The notes beneath the pieces are model-generated. The model did not search any database, was not told where the DNA came from, and saw nothing but the letters and a program-made list of their open reading frames with translations. A program made the position numbers and the translations under genes. From Rubellicoccus peritrichatus (GTDB lineage Bacteria; Verrucomicrobiota; Verrucomicrobiia; Opitutales; Cerasicoccaceae), in NCBI RefSeq assembly GCF_033100135.1, contig NZ_CP136920.1, positions 5,513,001 to 5,577,000 on the forward strand: 64,000 nt of DNA, given 5' to 3'. Shown piece by piece: positions 1-8,646 of this stretch (positions within the stretch are counted from its first letter, which is position 1; each line of letters begins with the position of its first letter).

Positions 1-50
1 GATTAGCCAACCAGTCCGACGGATGCGCTGCTTTTTTGGCCTCGGACACT

Positions 51-1064
51 TCAGGTTGAACGATCATAAATTTCCAAATTAACAATAGCCTCCATTGCCT
101 CTCCACGACTGAAACGCTTGATGTTACTTACTCCATAGGCACCGGCTGTACGGCGTTGATCAACCGTCGGCCCACCAATATGCGGCAAAAGAAGGACGTT
201 GTCCAATCGCCTTAATGGCGAATCACCAGCAAGCGGTTCCACCGTATACACATCGAGCGCTGCATGTAAATTTCCCTCAGAGCAAACACGGGCTAACGCC
301 GCTTCATCCACAACGGCACCGCGACCGAGATTCACAAAAAGGCCACCATCAGGAATTGATCGCAATAAGGTTTCTGTGACAATACCCTCGGTTTGAGGCG
401 TAAGTGACGCCAGCTCGACAATGACTTGGTTCTCGCTGAACAAGGCTTCAAGCGATGGTGAGCGCGAAACACCGAATTCATTTAAAATAGCGTCTGGCAC
501 CGCTGGAGAGTAAGTCGAAACCTGAACATCGAAAGGCTCAAGCAAACGGACCAGGCAGCTACTGATTGCACCAAAACCATGTATGCCAACTTTCTTTCCA
601 AAAAGAGAGCGCGTATCGAGATCCGGTCCCTTCCAGGCTCCATTACGGTGCATGGCGCTATTCCAATAGCCGGCCCGTCGCAAACCGGCAATCATCAGCA
701 TCAAACCACACTCAGCCACAACATGGCTCACAGAACGTCCCCAGTTAGTAACAATTAATCCCGCTTCTATCCAGGACCGAGGCACCAATTTGCGGACGGA
801 ACCAGGCAGGTGACATACGTATTTCAGGCCTGAACCCATATACTTCTGGGGCGCTTCCGGCAGCCTTGGAGTCTGCCAGCCAGTAACCAAAACCTCCGGT
901 TTTATGCTGCTCAGAGCATCATCCCAGCCATGCTCATTGATGAAATCAGGATTTAACCATTTAATCTCAGGAGTTATGGCCGATAATTCCTTCTGCAAAG
1001 TCTCGGGTAAAAAGTCGTTCTTTTCAGAATCCGTTAGAACAACGAGTATTTTTCCAATTGACAT
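51..1064 (-). CDS. D-isomer-specific 2-hydroxyacid dehydrogenase
   Basis: Predicted NAD(P)-dependent cytoplasmic oxidoreductase (337 aa) that interconverts a 2-hydroxy acid and a 2-keto acid. The Rossmann signature GIHGFGAI lies at residues 160-167. The family's catalytic triad is visible as R248 (NLGRGAVVDE), E276 (DVYTVEP) and H295 (LLPHIGG). Length is normal and there is no signal peptide. It is transcribed away from the secreted protein at 1095 with only 30 bp between the two start codons, and that gap contains an 18-bp inverted repeat also found at two other promoters of this locus. In a uronate/alginate locus it could reduce a keto-sugar acid or hydroxypyruvate-type intermediate, but the substrate cannot be read from sequence. 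Confidence 0.9.
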   Translation of the reverse strand: MSIGKILVVLTDSEKNDFLPETLQKELSAITPEIKWLNPDFINEHGWDDALSSIKPEVLVTGWQTPRLPEAPQKYMGSGLKYVCHLPGSVRKLVPRSWIEAGLIVTNWGRSVSHVVAECGLMLMIAGLRRAGYWNSAMHRNGAWKGPDLDTRSLFGKKVGIHGFGAISSCLVRLLEPFDVQVSTYSPAVPDAILNEFGVSRSPSLEALFSENQVIVELASLTPQTEGIVTETLLRSIPDGGLFVNLGRGAVVDEAALARVCSEGNLHAALDVYTVEPLAGDSPLRRLDNVLLLPHIGGPTVDQRRTAGAYGVSNIKRFSRGEAMEAIVNLEIYDRST

Positions 1065-1069
1065 GATCT

Positions 1070-1087
1070 ATTTAATTTTTATTAAAT
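1070..1087. promoter_or_regulatory. Candidate LacI operator in the divergent promoter (site 1)
   Basis: The sequence ATTTAATTTTTATTAAAT is a perfect inverted repeat of two 7-bp arms around TTTT. It sits between two divergent start codons (1064 and 1095). Its reverse complement recurs at 6006-6023 with 17 of 18 matches, and a 15/18 copy lies just upstream of lacI at 11380-11397. Being AT-rich it could also act as -10 sequence. Binding is an inference. Confidence 0.5.
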
Positions 1088-1094
1088 CCTTGAA

Positions 1095-1772
1095 ATGTCA
1101 AACAAAGATTTATCTCAAATCGCCATATTTTTTTTCGCTACCCTGCTGCAGCCCTTTGCCAGTGCCGCAGAGAACGTCATGGCTGGTGCTTCATTTGAAA
1201 ACACACCAGCAGGCGAAACACCTGGTCAACCGTGGAAAACTCGAGCCGAAGGTGAGAACACCAACATCGAACGCAAATCACCTCCCGGGCATGCTTCCAA
1301 GAATTGGATCCGCATTCTAGACCATGATGGAGTTCAAAAAGTTTACCTACAGTTGGACATCCCCCAAGTCACCAAAGGTGAGCTTTCGTTTAAATTATAC
1401 TTCCCCACTACAGACGGCACAATAGGCATTTTCCTGAGAAGCTCCGATCCCACTCTTAAGAATGGCCAGATTGTTGAATTCAAGACCTTAGAAGGAAGCG
1501 GTAACATCTACGTTGGCAGCCATGGTGATCGCTCCAGACTACCAATTACTGTCGCAGGGCCAATCACTTTTGATTTCGACCTGGAATTCGAAGCCACCGA
1601 TGCCGGCGAGCTTGTATCACTCTATGTCAATGATGATGCCGGACGGCACTTAATCCACCAGAACACAGTAGAAGGTGGTGGCGCAGTGGACAAACTGATG
1701 ATCGCAACTGATACCAAGACTTCAGCGACCGAAGTGTACATCGGCGACATTGAAATCAAGAAACGCCCATAA
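1095..1772 (+). CDS. Secreted protein of unknown function in PL6 locus
   Basis: A 225-aa protein with an N-terminal signal peptide (hydrophobic stretch about residues 8-22, probable cleavage after ASA near residue 24). The remainder alternates short hydrophobic and polar strands, with segments such as KVYLQLDIPQ and ITFDFDLEFEA, which resembles a single all-beta jelly-roll or LamG/lyase-like domain. I recognise no catalytic motif. It is the first gene of the rightward run with a PEP-CTERM protein and the PL6 lyase, so a role in binding or cutting the same polysaccharide is plausible. A family name would need a profile search. Confidence 0.75.
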   Translation: MSNKDLSQIAIFFFATLLQPFASAAENVMAGASFENTPAGETPGQPWKTRAEGENTNIERKSPPGHASKNWIRILDHDGVQKVYLQLDIPQVTKGELSFKLYFPTTDGTIGIFLRSSDPTLKNGQIVEFKTLEGSGNIYVGSHGDRSRLPITVAGPITFDFDLEFEATDAGELVSLYVNDDAGRHLIHQNTVEGGGAVDKLMIATDTKTSATEVYIGDIEIKKRP

Positions 1773-1810
1773 CTTTCACAAATAATAGCAACCCCGTAAA
1801 ATCAGTAAAA

Positions 1811-2695
1811 ATGAAAACAACCCTACTAACATCACTCGCGACAATCGGCCTATGCGGAAGTCTCTTCGGTCAAACGATTTTCTCTGAAGATTTTCAAACC
1901 GGTCAGACTGTCGGCACCCAACCTACCGGTGCAACTTCTGTAAGGCCTTCAGTGAACACAGCCGACGTCTTCACTGAAATCGTCACCGGCGCCAACAATC
2001 CTGCCGGAGGTGGTGTCGTCGGCAACAATGGTGTCCAGATCTTCGATAACAATGCTTCAGCAGCCGGACTTGAATATAACTTTGTTGGCGATACTGCTTC
2101 TCAAATATCCGCTTTACGGATTGATATGGATTTCGCCAATATCACTACTGGTGCTGGAGACGGCGTAAACATCAATCTTGGTGCCGGTGAATACAATTCA
2201 TCAACAAGTCTGCGCATGAACGCATCCTCAAGACGCTTCATGGAAGTACGTTTTGAAGAAGATGCGACTGTTGATTTTATCAGCGCAAGTGGCAGTAGCA
2301 GTGCAAACAACGCACTCGTTGCAGGACAAAATACACTGTCGATCTTTATTAACGATTTCGATTCGACTTCAATTACCTATACGAGGCCGGACACTGGAGC
2401 ATCAGCAACCCTGGCAGCAAACTCCGTTGCTTACTTTCTGAATGCTGGTGATGTCGCAAATCGGGTTTTCTTTGAAACCCTGCTGGATTTGAACGACCCT
2501 ACAATCGGCGGAACTGTTGGAACGACAGAAAATAATTTTGGGCGCTTCGGATTCGCGACTAATACATCCTCAATTGGACTTAATTATAATTACGATAACC
2601 TAGCAGTTTCTATCGTTCCAGAACCTGGCACCTATGCTGGTCTAGCTGGAGTCGCAGCGCTGTTTCTCGTCGCACTAAGACGCCGTCGCGGTTAG
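1811..2695 (+). CDS. PEP-CTERM sorting domain protein
   Basis: A 294-aa exported protein. It has a signal peptide (MKTTLLTSLATIGLCGSLFG) and the C-terminal sorting signal VPEPGTYAGL followed by a hydrophobic helix and RRRRG, the tripartite PEP-CTERM arrangement recognised by exosortase. The body is rich in Gly, Ser, Thr and Asn with LamG-like beta-strand patterns (NFGRFGFATN, GLNYNYDNLAVS). Such proteins are usually exported and anchored or released at the surface together with exopolysaccharide; the exosortase itself is not in this window. It lies 38 bp after the preceding secreted protein and is followed by a hairpin at 2727-2763. Confidence 0.88.
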   Translation: MKTTLLTSLATIGLCGSLFGQTIFSEDFQTGQTVGTQPTGATSVRPSVNTADVFTEIVTGANNPAGGGVVGNNGVQIFDNNASAAGLEYNFVGDTASQISALRIDMDFANITTGAGDGVNINLGAGEYNSSTSLRMNASSRRFMEVRFEEDATVDFISASGSSSANNALVAGQNTLSIFINDFDSTSITYTRPDTGASATLAANSVAYFLNAGDVANRVFFETLLDLNDPTIGGTVGTTENNFGRFGFATNTSSIGLNYNYDNLAVSIVPEPGTYAGLAGVAALFLVALRRRRG

Positions 2696-2726
2696 TATAT
2701 ACGCAGTCATTAGTCTTTGATAAATT

Positions 2727-2763
2727 ACTGTCCGGTCCGGGGTTGCTCCGAGGGCCGGGCAGT
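2727..2763 (+). terminator. Hairpin after the PEP-CTERM gene
   Basis: ACTGTCCGGTCC (2727-2738) pairs with GGGCCGGGCAGT (2752-2763) over 12 positions including two G-U pairs. There is no long T run, so termination may be partial and the lyase downstream may be expressed at a reduced level from the same transcript. Confidence 0.55.
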
Positions 2764-2796
2764 ATTGCTGTACCGGTCAATCATCCAAACAGCCCA

Positions 2797-4194
2797 ATGT
2801 GGTTCGTAAAAATCAAAATACTATGGTTCATAGCGTTCTGCTGTGCAGTCCAGCATATATCAGCAAAAACCCATCATGTCGATTCCACGACAGGATTCAA
2901 TCAACTAGTAGCCCAGGCAGTCATCCAACCAGGCGATGAAATCATTTGGAAGGATGGCATTTACAGCAACATTGACCTGGATCTAAAAGGCTTCAATGGC
3001 ACACCGAACCAACCGGTAAAACTGCGAAGCGAAACCCCGGGTGGAGTTGTCTTCACCGGAGCGAGCAGACTGAACATTGGGACAGATCATACTGTCATCT
3101 CAGGCTTTCATTACCGAGTAACAAGCAACGAGCAAACACCAAAGCAAATCATCTCATTTCGTTCGCGAGGAAACATAGCGGCGAGCAACTCACGCCTGAC
3201 CGAAATCAAAATCGAAGAAGCTGAACCGGGTAAACCCATCCTTCAAAAATCAAAATGGGTTGTCCTCTATGGTCAATTCAACCGCGTCGACCACTGCTAT
3301 TTCGTAAACAAGCGCACGCGGGATAATCTTATGACTGTATATCTCGATGAGAGTAATATGCCAAACGGCGCTTGGCATCGCATCGATCACAATTACTTTG
3401 GCCCGAGGCCAAACGGGCGAGCCGCTGGAGGCTCCAGCAATGGCTGGGAGATCATACGAATTGGAGACAGTAGATCATCTCACCTTTCAGCATTTTGCCG
3501 TGTCGAAAAGAATCTGTTCGAAGGCTGTAACGGCGAAATCGAAATCATCTCAAACAAGTCTCGGGACAACTCATACATTGCAAACACATTCCTGAACTGC
3601 GAAGGCCAATTAACTCTACGCCATGGCGCATACTGTGTTGTTGCCGGCAATTTGTTCCAAGGCAACGGGCATGCAAAGAACGAAGAAAGCGGCGTTCGAA
3701 TCATCGGCCCCGGCCACAAGGTCGTAGGCAATACTTTCATCGGTTTAAGTGGTCAAGGCGAGCGTGGAGCCATCGTGATATCTGATGGAGTCGAAAACGG
3801 GGCTGCCAACGAATACGAACCCGTTGCCAATCTTGAAATAAGATCGAACACGATTATTGCGTGTCGTAATCCAATTGTGATCGGCTCTTTCTCAGGCAAA
3901 GTCCATCCAAGTGGTCGAGTCATCAATGTCGCGCCGCAATCAGTATTGATAAGTGACAACTACATTGTCGGAGGTAATCCAATCGTAACCTTTCTTAGTC
4001 AAAGCAAACCGGATGTTACTTTCGAAAACAATATCGCCTACTTAACAGGTCAAGATTCGCAGAAGATTGCAGGCTCTAAAGTCCAGTTCAGTCCCAAAGA
4101 AATCCTCTGGCAGAATGGAGCAGCAACGACTACCAACAGCGGCAAATCATTATCGACAGGAATCACTAGAGACAACGTCGGACCATCCTGGTGA
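2797..4194 (+). CDS. Polysaccharide lyase family 6 (alginate lyase / chondroitinase-B-like)
   Basis: A 465-aa exported right-handed beta-helix lyase. The ATG at 2797 was chosen because it starts a clean signal peptide (MWFVKIKILWFIAFCCAVQ...SAKT) and the longer TTG start at 2743 lies inside a hairpin. PL6 hallmarks are present: ISNKSRDNSYIANTF with K254, and the segment LTLRHG with R275, matching in spacing the Lys/Arg catalytic pair known for chondroitinase B, followed by GVRIIGPGHKVVGN. PL6 enzymes cleave alginate (mannuronate linkages) or dermatan sulfate by beta-elimination. With a uronate-type gene set and no other glycosaminoglycan genes nearby, alginate is the more likely substrate, but this is inference. 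Confidence 0.88.
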   Translation: MWFVKIKILWFIAFCCAVQHISAKTHHVDSTTGFNQLVAQAVIQPGDEIIWKDGIYSNIDLDLKGFNGTPNQPVKLRSETPGGVVFTGASRLNIGTDHTVISGFHYRVTSNEQTPKQIISFRSRGNIAASNSRLTEIKIEEAEPGKPILQKSKWVVLYGQFNRVDHCYFVNKRTRDNLMTVYLDESNMPNGAWHRIDHNYFGPRPNGRAAGGSSNGWEIIRIGDSRSSHLSAFCRVEKNLFEGCNGEIEIISNKSRDNSYIANTFLNCEGQLTLRHGAYCVVAGNLFQGNGHAKNEESGVRIIGPGHKVVGNTFIGLSGQGERGAIVISDGVENGAANEYEPVANLEIRSNTIIACRNPIVIGSFSGKVHPSGRVINVAPQSVLISDNYIVGGNPIVTFLSQSKPDVTFENNIAYLTGQDSQKIAGSKVQFSPKEILWQNGAATTTNSGKSLSTGITRDNVGPSW

Positions 4195-4217
4195 ATGCCT
4201 CAAATAAGATGCCTCTT

Positions 4218-5981
4218 TTATGATTCCTCGGCTTTCACTTTTCCGCTTCGCTTCAAGAGTTCGGATATAATAATCAGGACAATACCGCAACCGGCAAAAG
4301 CCAATCGTCCGCCTATTGGATTAGGGATCAATGTCATGAGAAGCATGAAGCTTCCATAGCCTAAAGCCACCCTGCTGATCAGACGAATCTGAACCTTGGG
4401 ATCATCCTTCCCCACATCAGAATCGTCTTCGCCAACTGGCGTATCAACATCCTTAAAGAACGCTTTTATTTCCTCCTCACGCTTCTCCGGGATATGCTTA
4501 CTCAAGCGACAAGCGATAAAGAACCATCCGACACAAACGATAAGATTGGTAAAGACTCCAAAGATCAGAACCAGGTCATTCCCTTCACGATTGGTTATGC
4601 TTTCAGAGAGAGAGAACCATGATTCAATGTTCTCGGGCACAACAAAAATTTTAACCAGAAAGGAATTTAACAAGCCTGCAATAATCGACGACCAGACTGC
4701 CCAGTCCGGAGAACGGCGAACAAACACAGCCAGGATTAGTGGAATCGTTAGCGGCATGGCTACCAGCGTTCCAAACTGAAGCATGATATTAAACAGCGAC
4801 ATGCCTTTAAGCATGTTCAAACCAATCGCAATCAGGATGATCATTAGCCCCAGGGCAATAGTCACAACCTTACCAGCCAGCATCAGTTCTTTTTCTTTCG
4901 CTTCCGGACGGCAAACCGTGAAGTAGAAATTCCGGACAAAGATGCCTGCGTTGCGATTCAAACCACTATCCATGGAAGACATTGTCGCAGCAAACATTCC
5001 GGAAGCAAGCATCCCCATCATTCCGGCAGGTAACACCTCAAGACAGATTGCGACATAAGCCACTTCATTCGGTTTATTCAGATTAGGAAACATCGCAGCC
5101 AAATCCGGAATGAGAATCGCAGCAGCCATAGGCGGGATAAACCATATGACCGGTCCGACAAAAAACAGAACCGTGGCAAGCAATGCAGCCTTGCGGGCTT
5201 CGTTCGTATTACGGGCACAAAGATAGCGGGAGGAATCCAATAAGTTATTTGTATTCGCAACCTGCTTTATGATGATCGCAATCATCCACAAATAAATAAT
5301 TCCCGAGTAGTTAAAATCATTCCCCAGGAATGAATCGGCAGGAAAACCACTGATTAGATCTCCCACTCCACCGAGGCGAATCAGCGTAAATATTGTCGCG
5401 ACTACGGTGATCAACATCAGAACCAGGACCTGAATAAAGTCACTCGCTGAAACCGCCCAGGCACCACCAAACAGGCTGATGAAAAGCACGGCAACCCCAG
5501 TCATAATGATGGTCGTATTGACCTCAAAACCAAACACCGCAGCAAAGAATAAGCCTAGGGCATTAAGCCAAATCCCTGCGTAGACGATTCCCATCGGAAT
5601 TTGAAGCCAAGTGATGACTTGCTCGTTCGCACGGCCAAAACGACGACGCACGGCTTCCACTGCTGTAATCACGCGAGTTTGCCTAAACTTGGCAGCAGTT
5701 AACAAAAAGCTGACGAGGAAGCCTAATGCGTTGGCAAAATACAAAATCAGGATGATTCCGCCATCCTGATAAGCCTTGGCTGCTGCTCCTGTAAAAGTCC
5801 ACGCACTGAACTGAGTCATAAAAGCGGAGCTTCCCGCCATCCACCAGAGCATGCTGCCACCTCCACGAAAATAGTCACTCGTATTTGTAATGGCACGGCG
5901 AAAAACCCAACCAACAAGGAGCATGAAACCAAAGTAAGCGCCGAGAACGACGAGATCGTATATAGAAAATGCTGCAGACAC
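4218..5981 (-). CDS. Sodium:solute symporter (SSS family)
   Basis: A 587-aa inner-membrane transporter of the SSS family with about 13 hydrophobic segments. The N-terminal signature TDYFRGGGSMLWWMAGSSA and the TM region following it are typical. It uses a GTG start at 5981. A hydrophilic acidic stretch (EEIKAFFKDVDTPVGEDDSD) lies before the last two membrane segments. It faces manA, and the candidate operator at 6006-6023 lies between them. It probably imports the sugar acid or oligosaccharide released by the PL6 lyase. SSS members also carry amino acids, sialic acid and myo-inositol, so the substrate is inferred from context only. Confidence 0.88.
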   Translation of the reverse strand: MSAAFSIYDLVVLGAYFGFMLLVGWVFRRAITNTSDYFRGGGSMLWWMAGSSAFMTQFSAWTFTGAAAKAYQDGGIILILYFANALGFLVSFLLTAAKFRQTRVITAVEAVRRRFGRANEQVITWLQIPMGIVYAGIWLNALGLFFAAVFGFEVNTTIIMTGVAVLFISLFGGAWAVSASDFIQVLVLMLITVVATIFTLIRLGGVGDLISGFPADSFLGNDFNYSGIIYLWMIAIIIKQVANTNNLLDSSRYLCARNTNEARKAALLATVLFFVGPVIWFIPPMAAAILIPDLAAMFPNLNKPNEVAYVAICLEVLPAGMMGMLASGMFAATMSSMDSGLNRNAGIFVRNFYFTVCRPEAKEKELMLAGKVVTIALGLMIILIAIGLNMLKGMSLFNIMLQFGTLVAMPLTIPLILAVFVRRSPDWAVWSSIIAGLLNSFLVKIFVVPENIESWFSLSESITNREGNDLVLIFGVFTNLIVCVGWFFIACRLSKHIPEKREEEIKAFFKDVDTPVGEDDSDVGKDDPKVQIRLISRVALGYGSFMLLMTLIPNPIGGRLAFAGCGIVLIIISELLKRSGKVKAEES

Positions 5982-6005
5982 TGATAAAAATTACTTGACC
6001 CAATC

Positions 6006-6023
6006 GTTTAATAAAAATTAAAT
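6006..6023. promoter_or_regulatory. Candidate LacI operator in the divergent promoter (site 2)
   Basis: GTTTAATAAAAATTAAAT is the reverse complement of site 1 with one mismatch. It lies 25 bp from the symporter start and 16 bp from the manA start, a position where a repressor could block both divergent transcripts. Confidence 0.5.
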
Positions 6024-6038
6024 AGATGCAAGATCAGA

Positions 6039-7172
6039 ATGATGACCCCTTCAATTTCGCTTGTTTCCAAAATCCCGCTCCGGTTGAAACCCAACCGGGT
6101 CTGGCGTTCTTATCGTGGTGGCAAGCTTCTGGATACACTGGAGGGAAATAAATCTGCAACTGACAGCCATTTCCCGGAAGACTGGATTGGATCGGCCGTC
6201 GAAGCAATCAATCCCGAAGGATATGGCCGACCGGGCGAAGGCCTCTCCACAGTGCAGCTGCAAGATCATGAAGAGCAGCTGCTTCATCTCTTCAATGAAA
6301 CGCCCGTATACTTCTTTGGCCAGGAACATGTAGAACGCTATGGCAACAAACCAGAGTTCCTGGTCAAGTTCATCGACTCGGCCGAACAGCTGCACTTTCA
6401 ATGTCATCCGACAAAAGCCTTTTCAAAAGAGAAGTTGAGATCTCCATACGGAAAGTTCGAAGCCTACTATGTCCTGCAAGTCAGACCGGACTCTGAGTTT
6501 GGTGAAGTTTACCTCGGCTTCCAAAGGCCACCCGAGCGTGATCAGCTCAAAAAGTTAATCGAAGAACAGCGCATAGGCGAAATAGCCGCTTGTTTTGATC
6601 CGGTCAAAGTTCGCCCGGGAGATGTTATCGTTGTCCCCGGTGGAACACCACATGCGCTTGGTGCCGGAGTCCTCCTAATCGAAATCCTGGAACCGTCCGA
6701 CTGGGTTGTGCGTTTTGAATTTTCGCGCGGTGATTTTGTTCTTCCGCAGAAAGACCGCTTCATGGGGCGCGATCTGGAATTTGCCTTGGACGTCTTTGAC
6801 CTTGAGTCGAAGTCACAGCAGGACATTAACAATCATTTTTGCTGCAAGCCCAGGACAATGGCTTCTTTACCAAACGCTAAACGCGAAGCGTTAATTGGTC
6901 CTGACAAAACAGACTGCTTTGTTGTCTGGAAAACCAGCTGGAGCGGGCATGTTCGCCGGGAAGTAAAAGCATTTTGCATCATTATCGTTTTAAAAGGTGA
7001 ATGCCGACTTGGCGGTGCCGATGGCCAGACTGAACTCCTGAACCAGTATGACCGTGTCATCGTGCCTCATGGCCTCGGTTTCCTGGAAATGGAAGCCTCC
7101 GAAGATTGTGAAATTCTGGAATGCTATCCGCCTCATTCGCATCCTGAAAAAGAACTTTTTGTCTCATGTTAA
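6039..7172 (+). CDS. manA: Class I mannose-6-phosphate isomerase
   Basis: A 377-aa cytoplasmic zinc enzyme that interconverts mannose 6-phosphate and fructose 6-phosphate. The cupin core contains the expected metal ligands: H123 in FQCHPT, E141 in KFEAYYV and H205 in PGGTPHALG. The EPSDWVVRFEF segment supplies the conserved active-site arginine region. It is the first gene of a rightward run and overlaps the next gene by 7 bp (ATGTTAA), indicating translational coupling. Its place here suggests that mannose or a related hexose enters glycolysis through this operon; a drift to a related uronate substrate cannot be excluded. Confidence 0.9.
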   Translation: MMTPSISLVSKIPLRLKPNRVWRSYRGGKLLDTLEGNKSATDSHFPEDWIGSAVEAINPEGYGRPGEGLSTVQLQDHEEQLLHLFNETPVYFFGQEHVERYGNKPEFLVKFIDSAEQLHFQCHPTKAFSKEKLRSPYGKFEAYYVLQVRPDSEFGEVYLGFQRPPERDQLKKLIEEQRIGEIAACFDPVKVRPGDVIVVPGGTPHALGAGVLLIEILEPSDWVVRFEFSRGDFVLPQKDRFMGRDLEFALDVFDLESKSQQDINNHFCCKPRTMASLPNAKREALIGPDKTDCFVVWKTSWSGHVRREVKAFCIIIVLKGECRLGGADGQTELLNQYDRVIVPHGLGFLEMEASEDCEILECYPPHSHPEKELFVSC

Positions 7173-8629
7173 AATCATCCTTAAGTATAGCCGTACTGTT
7201 TTGCATTACAGCGCTGAGTGTAAACGCGAAGCTGGAATTGAATCCACTTTTTGCCAGCAACAGTGTCTTACAGCGAAACACACCGATTAACATCTGGGGC
7301 AAGTCCAGCTCCGGTGCCAAAGTGATGATAAACTTTGCCGACAGCCAAAAGGAAGTGACAGCCAATCGTGATGGAGAGTGGCAAGTCAGCTTCCCGCAGA
7401 TGCAAGCAGGCGGCCCTTATCGCATTACTGCGAAATCCGACGGTAAATCAGTATTATCTGATAACATAATGATCGGCGATGTCTGGGTCTGCACGGGCCA
7501 ATCCAACATGTATTGGGGGATGAGCAAAATCCTGGATTCCAAGAATGAAATTAAGAAAGCAGCGAATCCCAACCTCCGGTTGTTCACGGTAAAGCGCCAT
7601 GCCGCTGATGCTCCTGTCGATTCCGTCGTTGGGACGTGGTTGCCAGCAAGTCCGTATACGGTGGGCAATTTCTCAGCAGTCGGATATTTTTTCGGAGAAA
7701 CACTTCAGCAGGAAACCAAACTACCGATTGGTCTGATCATGTCGACAGTCGGTGGCACGCTGGCCAACAATTGGACCAGCCTTGAAGTGCTCCGCGACAA
7801 TCCGGATTCTTCAACTTACTTCGAGCGTTATGACCGTGAAAAAGCAGCCTACCCTGCAGCCAAAGCGGAGTATGAGATCAAAGTCAAAACCGATCCCAAA
7901 ACACCGAAACCACGACCTCCGGAAAGACGCCAGCCTGGCGGATACTACAACGGCATGATCGCACCACTGCATTCTTTTCCAGTTGCGGGAATAATATGGT
8001 ATCAAGGTGAATCTGACTCTTGGAAGCATTGGCATTATGACCGCTTCCTTCACGATATGATCGCCGACTGGAGAAAACAATGGGATGCCCCGGATATGCC
8101 TTTTCTTATAGTTCAACTAGCAGGTTTCTCCGGAAAGAAAGGTGTTAATGAAAACTATCCCGAAGTCCGTGAGATTCAGCGTCAGATCGCCAGTGAGCCA
8201 AACAATGGACTTGCGGTAACCATTGATGTCGGTGAAGCCGATGACATTCATCCCCGCAACAAGCGTCCGGTTGGAGAACGCCTCGCGCAAACCGCCCTCG
8301 CCCAAGTCTATGGCAGAGACATTCCCTATCAGGGACCACACCCGGTTAGTGTCGAACGAAGTGGAAAAGAGGTAATAATCACCTTAAACTCCGGAGCAAA
8401 GAAAACAATTGATAAAAACGGCGGCACACTCGAAGGCTTTGAAGTTGCTGGAGAAGATGAAGTATTTCATCCAGCGAGTGCATCACTGGACGGAGAAACA
8501 ATCACGGTGTCCTCATCTTCTGTATCAAGTCCGGTTGCTGTTCGTTATGCCTGGGACGGGTTTCCTCCCACCGATCTCGTCAATGACGCGGGCCTCCCTG
8601 CCTCTCCATTTAAAGAATCTATTCAATAA
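7166..8629 (+). CDS. Sialate O-acetylesterase (SGNH family), exported
   Basis: A 487-aa SGNH/GDSL-type carbohydrate esterase with a signal peptide (residues 1-21, ending SVNA). An N-terminal beta domain starts at LELNPLFASNSVLQ; the nucleophile S113 lies in VCTGQSNMYW and the catalytic His is H362 in DDIHPRNK. IIWYQGESDS is the third conserved block. Proteins annotated as sialate O-acetylesterase in Verrucomicrobiota often act on acetylated plant or algal glycans rather than sialic acid. Acetylated mannuronate would fit beside a PL6 lyase, but that is inference. It is coupled to manA by the overlapping ATGTTAA. Confidence 0.88.
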   Translation: MLKSSLSIAVLFCITALSVNAKLELNPLFASNSVLQRNTPINIWGKSSSGAKVMINFADSQKEVTANRDGEWQVSFPQMQAGGPYRITAKSDGKSVLSDNIMIGDVWVCTGQSNMYWGMSKILDSKNEIKKAANPNLRLFTVKRHAADAPVDSVVGTWLPASPYTVGNFSAVGYFFGETLQQETKLPIGLIMSTVGGTLANNWTSLEVLRDNPDSSTYFERYDREKAAYPAAKAEYEIKVKTDPKTPKPRPPERRQPGGYYNGMIAPLHSFPVAGIIWYQGESDSWKHWHYDRFLHDMIADWRKQWDAPDMPFLIVQLAGFSGKKGVNENYPEVREIQRQIASEPNNGLAVTIDVGEADDIHPRNKRPVGERLAQTALAQVYGRDIPYQGPHPVSVERSGKEVIITLNSGAKKTIDKNGGTLEGFEVAGEDEVFHPASASLDGETITVSSSSVSSPVAVRYAWDGFPPTDLVNDAGLPASPFKESIQ

Positions 8630-8646
8630 AAAATTCACAACGCACC

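Noticed and set aside
2743-2796. Longer TTG start for the PL6 lyase
   Set aside because: It lies inside the hairpin 2727-2763 and would place 18 non-signal residues before a clean signal peptide.
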